64,000 nucleotides of DNA from Mesorhizobium sp. GTDB taxonomy: Bacteria > Pseudomonadota > Alphaproteobacteria > Rhizobiales > Rhizobiaceae. Below, one piece after another: positions 26,702-37,860 of this stretch. Location of the stretch: assembly GCA_019635735.1 (NCBI GenBank), contig JAHBYX010000011.1:62001-126000 (forward strand), in the 5' to 3' direction. Within the stretch, counting starts at the first letter, position 1, and every line of letters starts with the position of its first letter. The notes under the pieces were generated by a model. It did not search any database, had not been told where the DNA came from, and saw only the letters and a list, made by a program, of their open reading frames with translations. The position numbers were made by a program, and so were the translations under genes.

Positions 26702-28063
26702 TCAGACCCCGAGCGACTTCAGCTTACGATGAAGCGCGGAACGTTCCATACCAATGAACTCGGCCGTGCGCGAGATATTGCCGCCGAAGCGATTGATCTG
26801 GGCGATGAGGTATTCCTTCTCGAACAGCTCGCGCGCCTCGCGCAGCGGAAGTGCCATGATGTGCTGGTCCGACTGGTTCGGAGCCCGCGGCATCACGTCC
26901 CCGATTTCGGATGGCAGCAGATCCGCAGTGATCGGCGAATTGGCGTCGTCGCCACGCGCCAGGATCATCAGGCGCTCGACATTGTTGCGCAGCTGGCGGA
27001 CGTTTCCGGGCCAGTTGTGCGCCTGGAGCACGGCCATCGCATCGTCGCCCATGCGGCGGGGCTTGATGCCCGCCTGGGCTCCCATCATGGTCATGAAATG
27101 GTGCACCAGCAACGGGATGTCCTCGCGACGCTCCGACAGGCCCGGCACGAAGACCGGCACCACCGCGAGCCGGTGGTAGAGATCCTCGCGGAAACGGCCG
27201 TCCGCGATCATCGCTTCCAGATTGCTGGCCGTCGACGAGATAATGCGAACGTCGACCTTCACCCTCTTGGTGCCGCCGACGCGTTCGAACTGCTGGTCGA
27301 CCAGGACGCGCAGGATCTTGTTCTGCGTCTCGCGCGGCATGTCGGCGACCTCGTCGAGGTAGAGGATGCCGCGATGGGCCTCCTCGAGCGCGCCGATCTT
27401 GCGCTCGACGCCGTTCGCCTCCGTGCCGAAGAGCTCGATCTCCATGCGTTCGGGCGTGATGTTGGCCGAATTGACCGACACGAACGGACCGCTCGCCCGG
27501 GTCGACTGGGCGTGGATCGAGCGGGCCACCATTTCCTTGCCCGAACCCGAGGGGCCGATGATCATGACGCGGCTGTTGGTCGGCGCCACGCGCTCGATCG
27601 TCTGGCGAAGCTGGTTCATCGCCGTCGAAGTGCCGATCAGGTCGAAGGTTTCGCCGGTGCGGCGTTTGATCTCGGAGACTTCGCGGCGCAGGTTGGACGT
27701 CTCGAGCGCGCGCTCGGCGATCAGGATCAGGCGATCGGCCTTGAACGGCTTCTCGATGAAGTCGTAGGCGCCGCGGCGGATCGCGGAGACGGCGGTCTCG
27801 ATGTTGCCGTGACCGGAGATCATGACCACCGGCAGGTCGGGATAGATGGTCTTGATCTCGTCGAGCAGCGCCAGGCCGTCGAGGCGCGAGCCCTGCAGCC
27901 AGATGTCGAGGAAGACGAGACGGGGCATCCGGTCGGAGATCGCCGCAAGCGCGCTGTCGGCGTCGTGCGCAGTGCGCGTCTCATGGCCCTCGTCGTCGAG
28001 AATCCCCGCCACGAGCTCGCGGATGTCCTGTTCATCGTCAACAATCAGGATGTCAGACGCCAT
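26702..28063 (-). CDS. ntrX: Nitrogen regulation response regulator NtrX
   Basis: A 453-residue NtrC-family response regulator: receiver domain with the phospho-acceptor Asp near residue 53 (VFLDIWLQG), AAA+ domain with Walker A GPSGSGKE and Walker B GILYLDEV, and a C-terminal Fis-type helix-turn-helix (GNISRTAEFIGMERSALHRKL). The GAFTGA loop that contacts sigma-54 is absent, replaced by a shortened segment after ELFGTEA; this is usual for alphaproteobacterial NtrX and implies it does not activate sigma-54 in the classical way. The ATG at 28063 overlaps the end of ntrY by 11 bases. Confidence 0.95.
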   Translation of the reverse strand: MASDILIVDDEQDIRELVAGILDDEGHETRTAHDADSALAAISDRMPRLVFLDIWLQGSRLDGLALLDEIKTIYPDLPVVMISGHGNIETAVSAIRRGAYDFIEKPFKADRLILIAERALETSNLRREVSEIKRRTGETFDLIGTSTAMNQLRQTIERVAPTNSRVMIIGPSGSGKEMVARSIHAQSTRASGPFVSVNSANITPERMEIELFGTEANGVERKIGALEEAHRGILYLDEVADMPRETQNKILRVLVDQQFERVGGTKRVKVDVRIISSTASNLEAMIADGRFREDLYHRLAVVPVFVPGLSERREDIPLLVHHFMTMMGAQAGIKPRRMGDDAMAVLQAHNWPGNVRQLRNNVERLMILARGDDANSPITADLLPSEIGDVMPRAPNQSDQHIMALPLREARELFEKEYLIAQINRFGGNISRTAEFIGMERSALHRKLKSLGV

Positions 28064-30359
28064 TTTGCACCTTCTCCGCTTGCTGTTCGCCCTCGGCCCG
28101 TCTGGCGGGACGAGCGGCGGCCTGGGCGGCACCTATTCCCGGAAGGATCATCCGGATCATCGCACCACGACCACCGTGGAAATCGGCTGGCGCGTCGTGG
28201 AGTTCGAGCCGGCCTCCGTGGTCCTCAACGATCTTCTTGACGATAGCGAGGCCGAGACCGGTACCTTTTTCGCGCGTCGTCATATAAGGCTCCAGCAGCC
28301 TTTGCCTGTTCTCGCGCGGCAGACCCTTGCCGTTGTCGATCACGTCGACGGCGATAAAGCCCCTCGCCTGCGTCGCGCGGATACGAATCACCCCAGGCTC
28401 GCCCGCGGGTCTTTCGCCGGCATCGATCGCTTCGGCCGCATTCTTGATGACGTTGCCGAGCGCCTGACCCATGAGGCGGCTGTCGAACGTTCCTGTCAGA
28501 GGCTCATTGCCGAACTGGCGTTCGAAGACGATGTCCGAACGGCTCACCTCGACGAGGAAGGACGCCTCGCGCAGAGCCTCCCGCAGATCCATCTGCTGCA
28601 TCGTCGGCTTCGGCATGCGCGCAAAGGCCGAGAACTCGTCCACCATCCGGCCGATATCTCCGACCTGGCGGATGATCGTGTCGGTGCACTGGTCGAAGAT
28701 CTCTCGATCCTCCACGATGACCTTGCCGAAGCGCCGGCGGATGCGCTCCGCCGAGAGCTGGATGGGCGTCAGCGGATTCTTGATCTCGTGCGCGATGCGC
28801 CGCGCGACGTCAGCCCACGCCGTCGACCGCTGCGCCTGCACGAGATCGGTGATGTCATCCACCGTCACCACATAGGCTCTCGGATCATCGTGCCCGTCGC
28901 TTCCCTCGACCGTGATCTGGACGTTGAAGGTTCGCTCGGCGCCGGTGCGATAGAACGTCACCTGCTCGCGATAGACGGGGCGGGACGAGTCCCGGGCGAT
29001 CTCGAACACGCGACCGACATGCGGCAACACCGAACTGATGTTCCTGCCGATCGTATCCGCGACAGGCAGCGCCAGCATGGTTTCGGCCGAGCGGTTGACG
29101 ATCGTCACTAGTCCGTCCGAATCGACGCCGATGACGCCCGCGGTCACGCCGGCGAGAACCGCTTCCGAAAACCGGCGGCGCTCGTCGATCTGGTCCTTGG
29201 CGCTGAGGAGTTCGTTGCGCTGGGACTTGAGCTCGGTGAGCATCGTGTTGAACGTCTGCGCCAGATAGCCGACATCGCCGTCCGATGCCCGGACCGGAAC
29301 CTGGACGTCGAGATTGCCGGTCGAAACCTCGTCGGCTGCGCCGATCAGCTGCCGCACCGGCCTGACGAGGCGGTCAGCCATCGCGATGCCGGTCCAGATC
29401 GAGGACATGACGATGACCAGTGTCAGGCCGAGGTAAAGCAGTGCGAAAGCGATCTGGGTTGCAGTGCGATTCTCTTCGAGACCGCGATAATCCTCGGCGT
29501 TCGCGCGCACGAGCTGACGGGCGCGGATGACCTCCTGGTCGACCTCGCGGATCGTGTAGAGATAGGCGTCCGGGATCTGCCTGAGCTTGACGATCGCGCC
29601 GACGATGTTGCGGATGCGCGGCTCGATCAGCACCGGCTGTCCGTCGGCCGCGGTCTGGACGGCCTCGATCGGAGGAGCCGGCAGCTCGATGCTGCTGTTG
29701 GTCGCCGCCTGCATCATGACCGAGCCGTCGGCGAAAATGAGCGCTGCGTGAGCCAGCGCCCTGCCCTGGGCCTGCTGCGTCATCAGATTTTCGAATCCGC
29801 CTCGGTCGAGGTTGAACAGCGTCCTGTTGTTGTCGAGGTCGTTCGCCATCGACAGCGTCGTGCCCTGCAGGTTGCGCGCGTTCTCGCGCACATAGGCTTC
29901 GGCGATCGACAGAGACGAACTGATGATCGTCTTGGTGCGGATGTCGAACCAGCGATCCAGACCGACATCGAGGGTGATCGAGGCGACGATGGCGACGAGG
30001 ATCGCCGGCAAGGCCGCCACCAGCGCGAACATCGCGACGATGCGCACATGCAGCCGCGACGCCGCCTTGCCGATGCGCCGCGCCATCAGGATGCGATGCG
30101 CCTCGCGGCCGATCAGCGCCAGCAGGACCAGGACGAACGCGGCGTTGATCGCGATCAGCACCAGCGTCGTGCGCTGCGTCGGCGCGATGCCGGTCAGGCC
30201 CATCAGGATGACGAAAGAGAGCGCCGCCGAGGCCAGAGAGCACACGACGGTGACGATGCCAGGCCAGGCAAGCAGCCGCCGGCCTTCGGCCGGTCGCGCG
30301 GCGGCAGCCGCCACGGGCAGCTCCGCCCCCGAGATGGCAGGGTCCACGGCTTGGTTCAT
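28053..30359 (-). CDS. ntrY: Nitrogen regulation sensor histidine kinase NtrY
   Basis: A 768-residue membrane-bound sensor kinase. N-terminal hydrophobic helices (about residues 25-140) and another near 325 flank a periplasmic sensor region; HAMP (LVRPVRQLIGAADEVSTGN) and PAS domains follow. The phospho-acceptor His is in ARRIAHEIKNPLTPIQ at about residue 520, and the ATPase domain ends with EKGTGLGLAIVKKIVEDHGG. Together with NtrX it senses nitrogen or redox state. The start at 30359 was chosen because the longer frame would begin inside ntrC. Confidence 0.94.
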   Translation of the reverse strand: MNQAVDPAISGAELPVAAAAARPAEGRRLLAWPGIVTVVCSLASAALSFVILMGLTGIAPTQRTTLVLIAINAAFVLVLLALIGREAHRILMARRIGKAASRLHVRIVAMFALVAALPAILVAIVASITLDVGLDRWFDIRTKTIISSSLSIAEAYVRENARNLQGTTLSMANDLDNNRTLFNLDRGGFENLMTQQAQGRALAHAALIFADGSVMMQAATNSSIELPAPPIEAVQTAADGQPVLIEPRIRNIVGAIVKLRQIPDAYLYTIREVDQEVIRARQLVRANAEDYRGLEENRTATQIAFALLYLGLTLVIVMSSIWTGIAMADRLVRPVRQLIGAADEVSTGNLDVQVPVRASDGDVGYLAQTFNTMLTELKSQRNELLSAKDQIDERRRFSEAVLAGVTAGVIGVDSDGLVTIVNRSAETMLALPVADTIGRNISSVLPHVGRVFEIARDSSRPVYREQVTFYRTGAERTFNVQITVEGSDGHDDPRAYVVTVDDITDLVQAQRSTAWADVARRIAHEIKNPLTPIQLSAERIRRRFGKVIVEDREIFDQCTDTIIRQVGDIGRMVDEFSAFARMPKPTMQQMDLREALREASFLVEVSRSDIVFERQFGNEPLTGTFDSRLMGQALGNVIKNAAEAIDAGERPAGEPGVIRIRATQARGFIAVDVIDNGKGLPRENRQRLLEPYMTTREKGTGLGLAIVKKIVEDHGGRLELHDAPADFHGGRGAMIRMILPGIGAAQAAARPARRAEGEQQAEKVQNGV

Positions 30360-30447
30360 TGCGGATCGCACTGCATGGTCTGCGTTGCAGCTATGCAACG
30401 CATTGTGGCGATTCTGCAACAATTCGATGGCGGGACACGTTTTCCCG

Positions 30448-31904
<1,457 letters not shown>

Positions 31905-31908
<4 letters not shown>

Positions 31909-33050
31909 CCGTCGAGGCCTCCGTCCGGGTCATGGCCCGCGGGATATGTGCTTTCTTTCCACGCCGGCATCAGGATGCGGAAGGTCGTCCCGGCGCGGGA
32001 GGACTCGCATTCGATGATTCCTCCGTGCTCGCCAACGATCTTGGCGACGAGCGCGAGACCGAGGCCGGAACCGTTCTGCTTGGTGGTGATGAAGGGGTCG
32101 AACAGGATCGGGAGAATATCTTCCGAAACGCCCGGCCCGTTGTCCGTGACGCAGAACTCGAGCGGCAGCGAGACCCGGTCGGACGTGCCCGGCACCGAGA
32201 GGCGCATGCCCGGGCGGAACGCCGTCGACAGCTTGATTTCGCCCTTCGGGTCGGACCCGATCGCTTCGGCTGCATTCTTCACCAGATTGAGGAAGACCTG
32301 GACCAGCTGGTCGCGGTTGGCGAAGACGGGCGGCAGGCTCGGATCGTAATCCTCGACGATGCGGATGCGGCTGGCGAAGCCGTTCCTGGCGATCGCCTTC
32401 ACCCGGTCGAGCACAGCGTGGATGTTGACCGGAAAGCGCTCGATCGGGCGCTCGTCGGAAAAGATCTCCATCCGGTCGACGAGCGAGACGATGCGGTCGG
32501 TCTCTTCCGTGATCAGCCGGGTCAGGGTGCGGTCCTCGTCCGGCACGACTGTCTCAAGGAGCTGGGCCGCGCCGCGGATGCCCGACAGCGGATTCTTGAT
32601 CTCGTGGGCAAGCATCGCCGCGAGGCCGGTCACCGAGCGCGCCGCACCACGGTGGGTCATCTGGCGGTCGATCTTCTCCGCCATCGACCGCTCCTGGAAC
32701 ATCACGACGACCGACCCGGGAATTTCAACGACTGGCGCGACATAGATGTCGACGATCTTGTCCGGGCCGATGCGCGGCGAGGAGATGTCGACGCGATACT
32801 CGTTCACGGCCGCCTTGCGCTCGCGCACCTGGTCGACCAGCGTCAGGAGCGGACTGCCGAACGGAACGAAATGATCGAGCGTATTGCGCGACAGGATGAC
32901 CGCGCTGGCCTTGAAGAAATCCTCGGCATCCGCGTTGGCGAATGTGATCTTGCCGTCTGGACCGACCATGATCACCGGATGCCGGATTGTGTTCAGCACG
33001 ATCTGGGCCGGGTCGGTCACGGCCCTCCTGGATGTGGGGAGCACGGTCAT
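31905..33050 (-). CDS. ntrB: Nitrogen sensor histidine kinase NtrB
   Basis: A 381-residue cytoplasmic kinase without membrane helices. It has an N-terminal PAS domain (IRHPVIMVGPDGKITFANADAE), a dimerisation domain with the phospho-acceptor His near residue 146 (MLAHEIKNPLSGIRGAA), and an ATPase domain ending GSGLGLALVAKIV. Controlled by PII proteins, it phosphorylates NtrC under nitrogen limitation. Overlaps with dusB upstream and ntrC downstream (four bases each) point to tightly coupled expression, the classic nifR3-ntrBC operon. Confidence 0.96.
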
Positions 33051-34063
33051 GCGGCGATCTCCACATCGTCGAGAGGTGCGTCCGACAGCGCGAAGCGAAG
33101 GTTGCGCTTCACAGTCGCCGGATCCGTGCCGGTCATGATCGCTGAGCGTAGCTCGTCGGATGTCTCCGGCGCATGGCGGTCGAGGTACCAGCCCAAGTGC
33201 TTTCGCGCGTGGCGCAGACCGGTCGAAACGCCGTAATGCGCCAGCATGTCTTCGTAGTGGGCGGCGACATAGTCGGCGAGTTCAGCAGTCGAGGCCGGCG
33301 CCGCAATTCTTCCGTTGGCACCGGCGATTTCGCCCGCCAGCCATGGCGCGCCATAGTGACCGCGCCCGATCATCACCGCATCGGCGCCGGACTGCGCCAG
33401 GATCGCCGCGGCGTCATGCGCCGATGAGACGTCGCCGTTGGCGACGACCGGGATCGACACCGCCTGCTTGACCGCGGCGATCGCTGCCCAGTCGGCTCGC
33501 CCAGTGTAGAACTGGCAGCGCGTGCGGCCATGCACCGTGACCATGCGCACGCCCGCAGCCTCCGCCCGCCTGGCGATCTGGGGCGCATTGATCGTCGTCT
33601 CGTCCCAGCCGAGCCGCATCTTGACCGTCACCGGCACGCTGACCGCCGCCACCACCGCCTCGATCAACGCCAGCGCATGGTCCGGTTCGCGCATCAGGGC
33701 AGAGCCGCAATATCCGCCGGTCACCTTCTTGGCGGGGCAACCCATGTTGATGTCGATGATGTCCGCGCCTTCGCCTTCGGCTATCCGCGCGCCTTCGGCC
33801 AGCCAGTGGGCATCCCGTCCGGCAAGCTGCACCATGTGCGGCCCATCGCCCGTGTGCTGGATGCGGCGGTTCGATTCGTCGTTGCGCTTGGCGAGTTCGC
33901 CGCTCGCGACCATTTCGGACACGACGAGGCCGGCTCCGTGCGCATAGGCCCGCTCGCGAAACGGCCTGTCGGTGATTCCCGACATCGGCGCGAGGAAGAT
34001 GCGGTTGCGGAGCCTCACTTTACCGATTTCAAGCGGTTCGGCGAGGAGGGTTGGAAGCTGCAT
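33047..34063 (-). CDS. dusB: tRNA-dihydrouridine synthase DusB (NifR3)
   Basis: A 338-residue flavoenzyme that reduces uridines in tRNA. The TIM-barrel signatures are APMSGITDRPFR near the N-terminus, the catalytic loop MGCPAKKVTGGYCGSAL with the Cys acid, VKMRLGWD, and GRGHYGAPWL. It is the NifR3 protein of rhizobial ntr operons, here first in nifR3-ntrB-ntrC. ATG at 34063 (MQLPTLL) was preferred to a TTG two codons upstream. The 166-base gap to the divergent ispDF gene should contain the operon promoter. Confidence 0.95.
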   Translation of the reverse strand: MQLPTLLAEPLEIGKVRLRNRIFLAPMSGITDRPFRERAYAHGAGLVVSEMVASGELAKRNDESNRRIQHTGDGPHMVQLAGRDAHWLAEGARIAEGEGADIIDINMGCPAKKVTGGYCGSALMREPDHALALIEAVVAAVSVPVTVKMRLGWDETTINAPQIARRAEAAGVRMVTVHGRTRCQFYTGRADWAAIAAVKQAVSIPVVANGDVSSAHDAAAILAQSGADAVMIGRGHYGAPWLAGEIAGANGRIAAPASTAELADYVAAHYEDMLAHYGVSTGLRHARKHLGWYLDRHAPETSDELRSAIMTGTDPATVKRNLRFALSDAPLDDVEIAA

Positions 34064-34229
34064 GCACAAAAACCGGGCAACTCAAGAGAATGCTTAGTCT
34101 CTAGACATATTCGCCGAATGGCGCAACGGGCAAGTGCTGCGATTTGCGCAGGTTTGCCGTTTGCACTGGTCAAGGCGAGTGCGGTGCCTTATCCGCAATC
34201 GCGGTTCAGAAATGTGGCATCCTGCAGGT

Positions 34230-35429
34230 ATGGTGAATTTATCCGAGATCGCCGTCGTCGTTGTGGCCGCCGGCCGCGGCGAGCGAGCAGGCAGCCCGGA
34301 AGCGGGCCCAAAGCAGTATCGATCCATCGGCGCGGAGCCGATCATCCGCCATACGATCAGGCGATTTGCCGGACATCCGTCTATCGGCAGAATCGTCGCC
34401 GCCATTCACAAGGATGATCGTGCTCTGTTCGAGGACGCCGCTGGCAACTTTTTCGAGCGGGTCATGCCCGTTCTCGGGGGCGCAACCCGACAGGAATCGA
34501 CACTTCTTGCCCTGCGGGCGCTGGCCGACCATCCTCCGGCAACTGTCCTGATCCATGACGCGGTGCGCCCCTTCGTCGACAGCGCCCTCATCGATCATGT
34601 CATCTCGGTCGCCTCACAGGGCGCCGGTGCGCTCCCAGCGCTTGCAGTCACCGATACGTTGAAGCGGACCACCGACAGCGGTCTCGTGACGGTGGACCGC
34701 AGCATGCTCTACGCCGCGCAGACCCCGCAGGGCTTTCCCTTCGCCGCCATTTTCGCCGCTCACGAGTCGGCCCACGCCGCAGGTCGCGCCGACTTCACCG
34801 ACGACGCGGCAATCGCCGAATGGGCGGGGCTGCCGGTTCGTCTCGTCCCGGGCTCTCCGGACAATTTCAAGCTGACCTATCCGCGGGACCTTGTCATGGC
34901 CGACGAAAAGCTCAACCGCGGCGCAGCCGCGTTCCCCGACGTGCGGACCGGCAACGGCTACGACGTTCACGCCTTCGAGACAGGCGATTCGGTGATGCTA
35001 TGCGGCGTCCGCATCGCGCACCACCGGAAGCTCTCCGGTCATTCGGACGCCGATGTCGGGCTGCATGCGCTCACCGACGCTCTGCTGGCCACCTGCGGCG
35101 TCGGCGATATTGGCACGCATTTTCCGCCCTCCGATCCGCAGTGGAAAGGTGCTGCGTCGCGCCTTTTCGTCGAACACGCGGTTCGAATCGTTCGTGCGAG
35201 GGGCGGCCGCATCGCCAACGCCGACGTGACGCTCATCTGCGAAGCGCCGAAGATCGGCCCGCACCGCGCAGCAATGACGGCGGAACTGTCGGCGATGCTC
35301 GGCATTACAGCGAACAGGATCTCGATCAAGGCGACGACGAACGAGCGGCTGGGTTTCATCGGCCGTGAGGAAGGCATCGCCGCGATCGCGACCGCCAGCG
35401 TCGTCTATCCCGGGAGCCTGCCAGAATGA
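34230..35429 (+). CDS. ispDF: Bifunctional MEP cytidylyltransferase / MECDP synthase (IspDF)
   Basis: A 399-residue fusion enzyme of the non-mevalonate isoprenoid pathway. IspD (about residues 1-230) carries the CTP-binding VVAAGRGERAG motif, KQYRSIG, VLIHDAVRP and QTPQGF. IspF (about 237-399) carries GNGYDVHAF, SGHSDADVGLHALTDALL with the metal-binding Asp and His, FPPSDPQWKG and IKATTNERLGFIGREEGIAA. The fusion is typical of alphaproteobacteria. ATG at 34230 with a GCAGG site was chosen; an in-frame ATG lies six codons upstream. The stop overlaps the cinA-like start by four bases. Confidence 0.96.
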   Translation: MVNLSEIAVVVVAAGRGERAGSPEAGPKQYRSIGAEPIIRHTIRRFAGHPSIGRIVAAIHKDDRALFEDAAGNFFERVMPVLGGATRQESTLLALRALADHPPATVLIHDAVRPFVDSALIDHVISVASQGAGALPALAVTDTLKRTTDSGLVTVDRSMLYAAQTPQGFPFAAIFAAHESAHAAGRADFTDDAAIAEWAGLPVRLVPGSPDNFKLTYPRDLVMADEKLNRGAAAFPDVRTGNGYDVHAFETGDSVMLCGVRIAHHRKLSGHSDADVGLHALTDALLATCGVGDIGTHFPPSDPQWKGAASRLFVEHAVRIVRARGGRIANADVTLICEAPKIGPHRAAMTAELSAMLGITANRISIKATTNERLGFIGREEGIAAIATASVVYPGSLPE

Positions 35430-35923
35430 CCGACCGCGCCGCGCTTGCCCGCACCTTCCTCGAGGCGTGCAAGGCACGCGGCATCCTCGTCGCCACCGCC
35501 GAATCCTGCACCGGCGGCGGCATCATCGCGCTGATGACCGACCTGCCGGGCTCGTCGACCATGGTCGACCGCGGCTTCGTCACCTATTCGAACGAGGCGA
35601 AGATGGACATGCTGGGCGTGCGAAAGGAGACGCTCGACCAGTATGGCGCGGTGTCCGAGGAGACCGCGCGCGAGATGGCGGAAGGCGCGCTGGCGCGCTC
35701 GCGTGCCGGCATTACGCTCGCTGTCACGGGCATCGCCGGTCCGGACGGAGGATCGGAGGAGAAACCGGTCGGTCTGGTCTGGATAGGCGTCGCCGCCACC
35801 GGCGTTCCGACCGAAACGCGCCGGTATCTCTTCGGCAATCCGGGGCGCGATATCGTCCGGCGAGAAACGGGGATCGCCGCGCTGCAGATGGGAATCGAGG
35901 CGCTGAAGCGCGGCGCGGGCTGA
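35426..35923 (+). CDS. pncC: CinA-family nicotinamide-nucleotide amidohydrolase (PncC)
   Basis: A 165-residue protein corresponding to the C-terminal CinA/PncC domain only. Signature stretches are TAESCTGGGI, YSNEAKMDMLGV, GIAGPDGGSEEKPVGLVWIG and a C-terminal helix. The family deamidates nicotinamide mononucleotide to nicotinate mononucleotide in pyridine-nucleotide recycling. Overlap of start with the ispDF stop (ATGA) implies coupled translation. It is convergent with the ratA-like gene, 7 bases apart. Confidence 0.9.
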   Translation: MTDRAALARTFLEACKARGILVATAESCTGGGIIALMTDLPGSSTMVDRGFVTYSNEAKMDMLGVRKETLDQYGAVSEETAREMAEGALARSRAGITLAVTGIAGPDGGSEEKPVGLVWIGVAATGVPTETRRYLFGNPGRDIVRRETGIAALQMGIEALKRGAG

Positions 35924-35930
35924 GGTCCGA

Positions 35931-36404
35931 TCAGACCGCCTGCGGGGCACCGAGGGGCCGGCCGTAGATCTCGTCCGCCCGCTTTTCGAAGGCGCTCGCG
36001 AACATCCTGAAGGCGCGGTCGAACACGGCGCCCATCAAGGCGCCCAGCATCCGGCTCTTGAATTCGTAGTCGATGTCGAAGCCGACATCGCAGCCGCCGC
36101 CCGGCGCCGGCGCGAAGGTCCAAAGGTTGCGAAGATACTTGAACGGCCCGTCGAGATATTTGACGTCGATGAGGAGTTCGTCGGGCTTCAGCACGACCTG
36201 GCTGGTGAAGGTTTCCCGGATCGCCTTGTAACCGACGCTCATGTCGGCGACGAGCACCGTCACCCCGTCGCGCTCCTTGCGCGAGCGGACAGTGAGCGCT
36301 TCGCACATCGGCAGGAATTGAGGGTATTTCTCGACGTCCGCCACGAGCGCGAACATCTGCTCGGGCGAATAGGGCACGCGCCTGACGGTGTTAAACTTCG
36401 GCAT
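35931..36404 (-). CDS. COQ10/RatA-type START-domain (polyketide cyclase) protein
   Basis: A 157-residue protein of the SRPBCC/START fold. It has the family start VRRVPYSPEQMFALVADVEKYPQFLPMC, the central TFTSQVVL and GPFKYL segments, and a long C-terminal helix (FDRAFRMFASAFEKRADEI). Bacterial members are annotated either as RatA toxin-like or as ubiquinone-binding COQ10 proteins; the latter role, in ubiquinone transport and respiration, seems more natural here. It is encoded 12 bases after lipA, the usual alphaproteobacterial order. Confidence 0.88.
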   Translation of the reverse strand: MPKFNTVRRVPYSPEQMFALVADVEKYPQFLPMCEALTVRSRKERDGVTVLVADMSVGYKAIRETFTSQVVLKPDELLIDVKYLDGPFKYLRNLWTFAPAPGGGCDVGFDIDYEFKSRMLGALMGAVFDRAFRMFASAFEKRADEIYGRPLGAPQAV

Positions 36405-36416
36405 ATGTTTCGGTCG

Positions 36417-37379
36417 TCAGGCCCGGCGCGCGAGGTATGCTTCGCGCGCGGCGCGCAGGCGGGCGAAGTCCTCGCCGGCATGGTGCGAGGAACGCGTCAG
36501 CGGGCTCGCCGCGACGAGCAGAAAACCCTTCGAATAGGCAACCGTTTCGTAGGACTTGAACTCGTCCGGCGTGACGAAGGCCTTCACCGGATGGTGCTTC
36601 TTCGACGGCTGGAGGTATTGGCCGATGGTGAGGAAATCGACGTCGGCCGAGCGCAGGTCGTCCATCAGCTGCAGAACCTCGTTCCGCTCCTCGCCGAGCC
36701 CGACCATGATGCCGGACTTGGTGAAGATCGACGGGTCGAGTTCCTTGACCCGCTGCAGGAGGCGGATCGAGTGGAAGTAACGAGCGCCGGGGCGCACCGT
36801 CAGATAATTGGACGGCACCGTTTCCAGGTTGTGGTTGAACACGTCGGGCTTTGCCGCAACCACCACTTCGAGCGCTCCGTCCTTGCGCAGGAAATCTGGC
36901 GTCAGGATCTCGATCGTGGTGCCGGGTGCCGCGGCGCGAATGGCACGGATCGTCTCGGCGAAATGTTCCGCACCACCGTCGTCCAGATCGTCGCGATCGA
37001 CGGAGGTGAGGACGACGTGGGTGAGCCCCATCTGCGCGACCGCGCGGCCCACACTTTCGGGCTCGGAGCGGTCGAGCGCATTCGGCCTGCCGGTCGCGAC
37101 GTTGCAGAACGAACAGGCGCGCGTGCAGATCTCGCCCATGATCATGAAGGTGGCGTGCTTCTTGTCCCAGCACTCGCCGATATTGGGACAGCCGGCTTCC
37201 TCGCACACGGTGACGAGATTGTTGGAACGCACAATCTCGCGCGTCTCCGCATACCCGCGCGACGTTGGCGCCTTGACGCGGATCCAGTCGGGCTTGCGCA
37301 TCACCTCCTGGTCGGGACGGTGAGCCTTTTCGGGATGCCGCGGGCGCGGCTTCGCGATTGTGTCGAGGACGGTGACCAT
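36417..37379 (-). CDS. lipA: Lipoyl synthase
   Basis: A 320-residue radical SAM enzyme that inserts two sulfurs into octanoylated lipoyl domains. The auxiliary [4Fe-4S] cluster ligands are Cys59, Cys64 and Cys70 (CEEAGCPNIGEC). The radical SAM cluster is Cys85, Cys89 and Cys92 (CTRACSFC). The C-terminal RSSHHAGE motif carries the Arg-Ser-Ser ligand. It belongs with the pyruvate dehydrogenase genes upstream, whose E1-beta and E2 subunits both carry lipoyl domains. A terminator-like hairpin lies between it and the GlsB genes. Confidence 0.97.
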   Translation of the reverse strand: MVTVLDTIAKPRPRHPEKAHRPDQEVMRKPDWIRVKAPTSRGYAETREIVRSNNLVTVCEEAGCPNIGECWDKKHATFMIMGEICTRACSFCNVATGRPNALDRSEPESVGRAVAQMGLTHVVLTSVDRDDLDDGGAEHFAETIRAIRAAAPGTTIEILTPDFLRKDGALEVVVAAKPDVFNHNLETVPSNYLTVRPGARYFHSIRLLQRVKELDPSIFTKSGIMVGLGEERNEVLQLMDDLRSADVDFLTIGQYLQPSKKHHPVKAFVTPDEFKSYETVAYSKGFLLVAASPLTRSSHHAGEDFARLRAAREAYLARRA

Positions 37380-37454
37380 GCTTCTCCCGGTCGCGTATCA
37401 ACAGCGCCGTTCAAGGCAGCGCACCAGACATTTAGGCGCAACCGGACAAAAGCG

Positions 37455-37488
37455 AAAGGCCGCGAAGGCGAATGCCCCCGCGGCCTTT
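37455..37488 (-). terminator. Rho-independent terminator-like hairpin after the GlsB gene
   Basis: On the minus strand AAAGGCCGCG and CGCGGCCTTT (37488-37479 and 37464-37455) form a perfect 10-base stem with a 14-base loop, followed by CGCTTTTG. The hairpin lies 16 bases after the end of the GlsB gene at 37504 and 76 bases before lipA. The T tract is short but present. It would end the pdh-lpd-glsB transcript and leave lipA with its own promoter. Confidence 0.7.
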
Positions 37489-37503
37489 ATGCATGGCTCG
37501 CGC

Positions 37504-37764
37504 TTACGCCGCGCTGCGGCGGAACATGCGTCCGATTGCAATGAGGATGCACGCGCCAATGAAGCCGGCGATCAGGTAGCCGACCCAGCCGCCCAATGCG
37601 ACGCCGAGCAACCCCAGCAGCGCATTTGCGACGATCGCGCCGACGATGCCGAGGATAATGTTCATGAGCACGCCCATGTTGCTCTTCATGAACATCTCTG
37701 CCAGCCAGCCAGCGATACCGCCGATGATGATGGCTGCGATCCAGCCCACGCCCGCGTCTTCCAT
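37504..37764 (-). CDS. GlsB/YeaQ/YmgE family stress-response membrane protein
   Basis: An 86-residue inner-membrane protein with three hydrophobic segments (WIAAIIIGGIAGWLAEMFM, IILGIVGAIVANALLGLLG, YLIAGFIGACILIAIGRMF). The GWLAE and GNxxxNIxLGIVGA patterns define the GlsB/YeaQ/YmgE (transglycosylase-associated) family, induced by stress in several bacteria. Function is unclear. It lies 96 bases downstream of a divergent paralogue, both between lpdA and lipA, and is followed by a strong hairpin. Confidence 0.87.
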   Translation of the reverse strand: MEDAGVGWIAAIIIGGIAGWLAEMFMKSNMGVLMNIILGIVGAIVANALLGLLGVALGGWVGYLIAGFIGACILIAIGRMFRRSAA

Positions 37765-37860
37765 GAGAATTCTCCAGTCATATGTCCGGCGACGACCGCC
37801 ACCGCTTCAACGCAGTGGCGCGCCGTGGGTTCCCGTGACTGGAATGGCGTCGGGGATGGG

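Noticed and set aside
26702..28063. Absence of the GAFTGA motif in NtrX as a novelty
   Set aside because: Loss of the motif is typical of alphaproteobacterial NtrX proteins.
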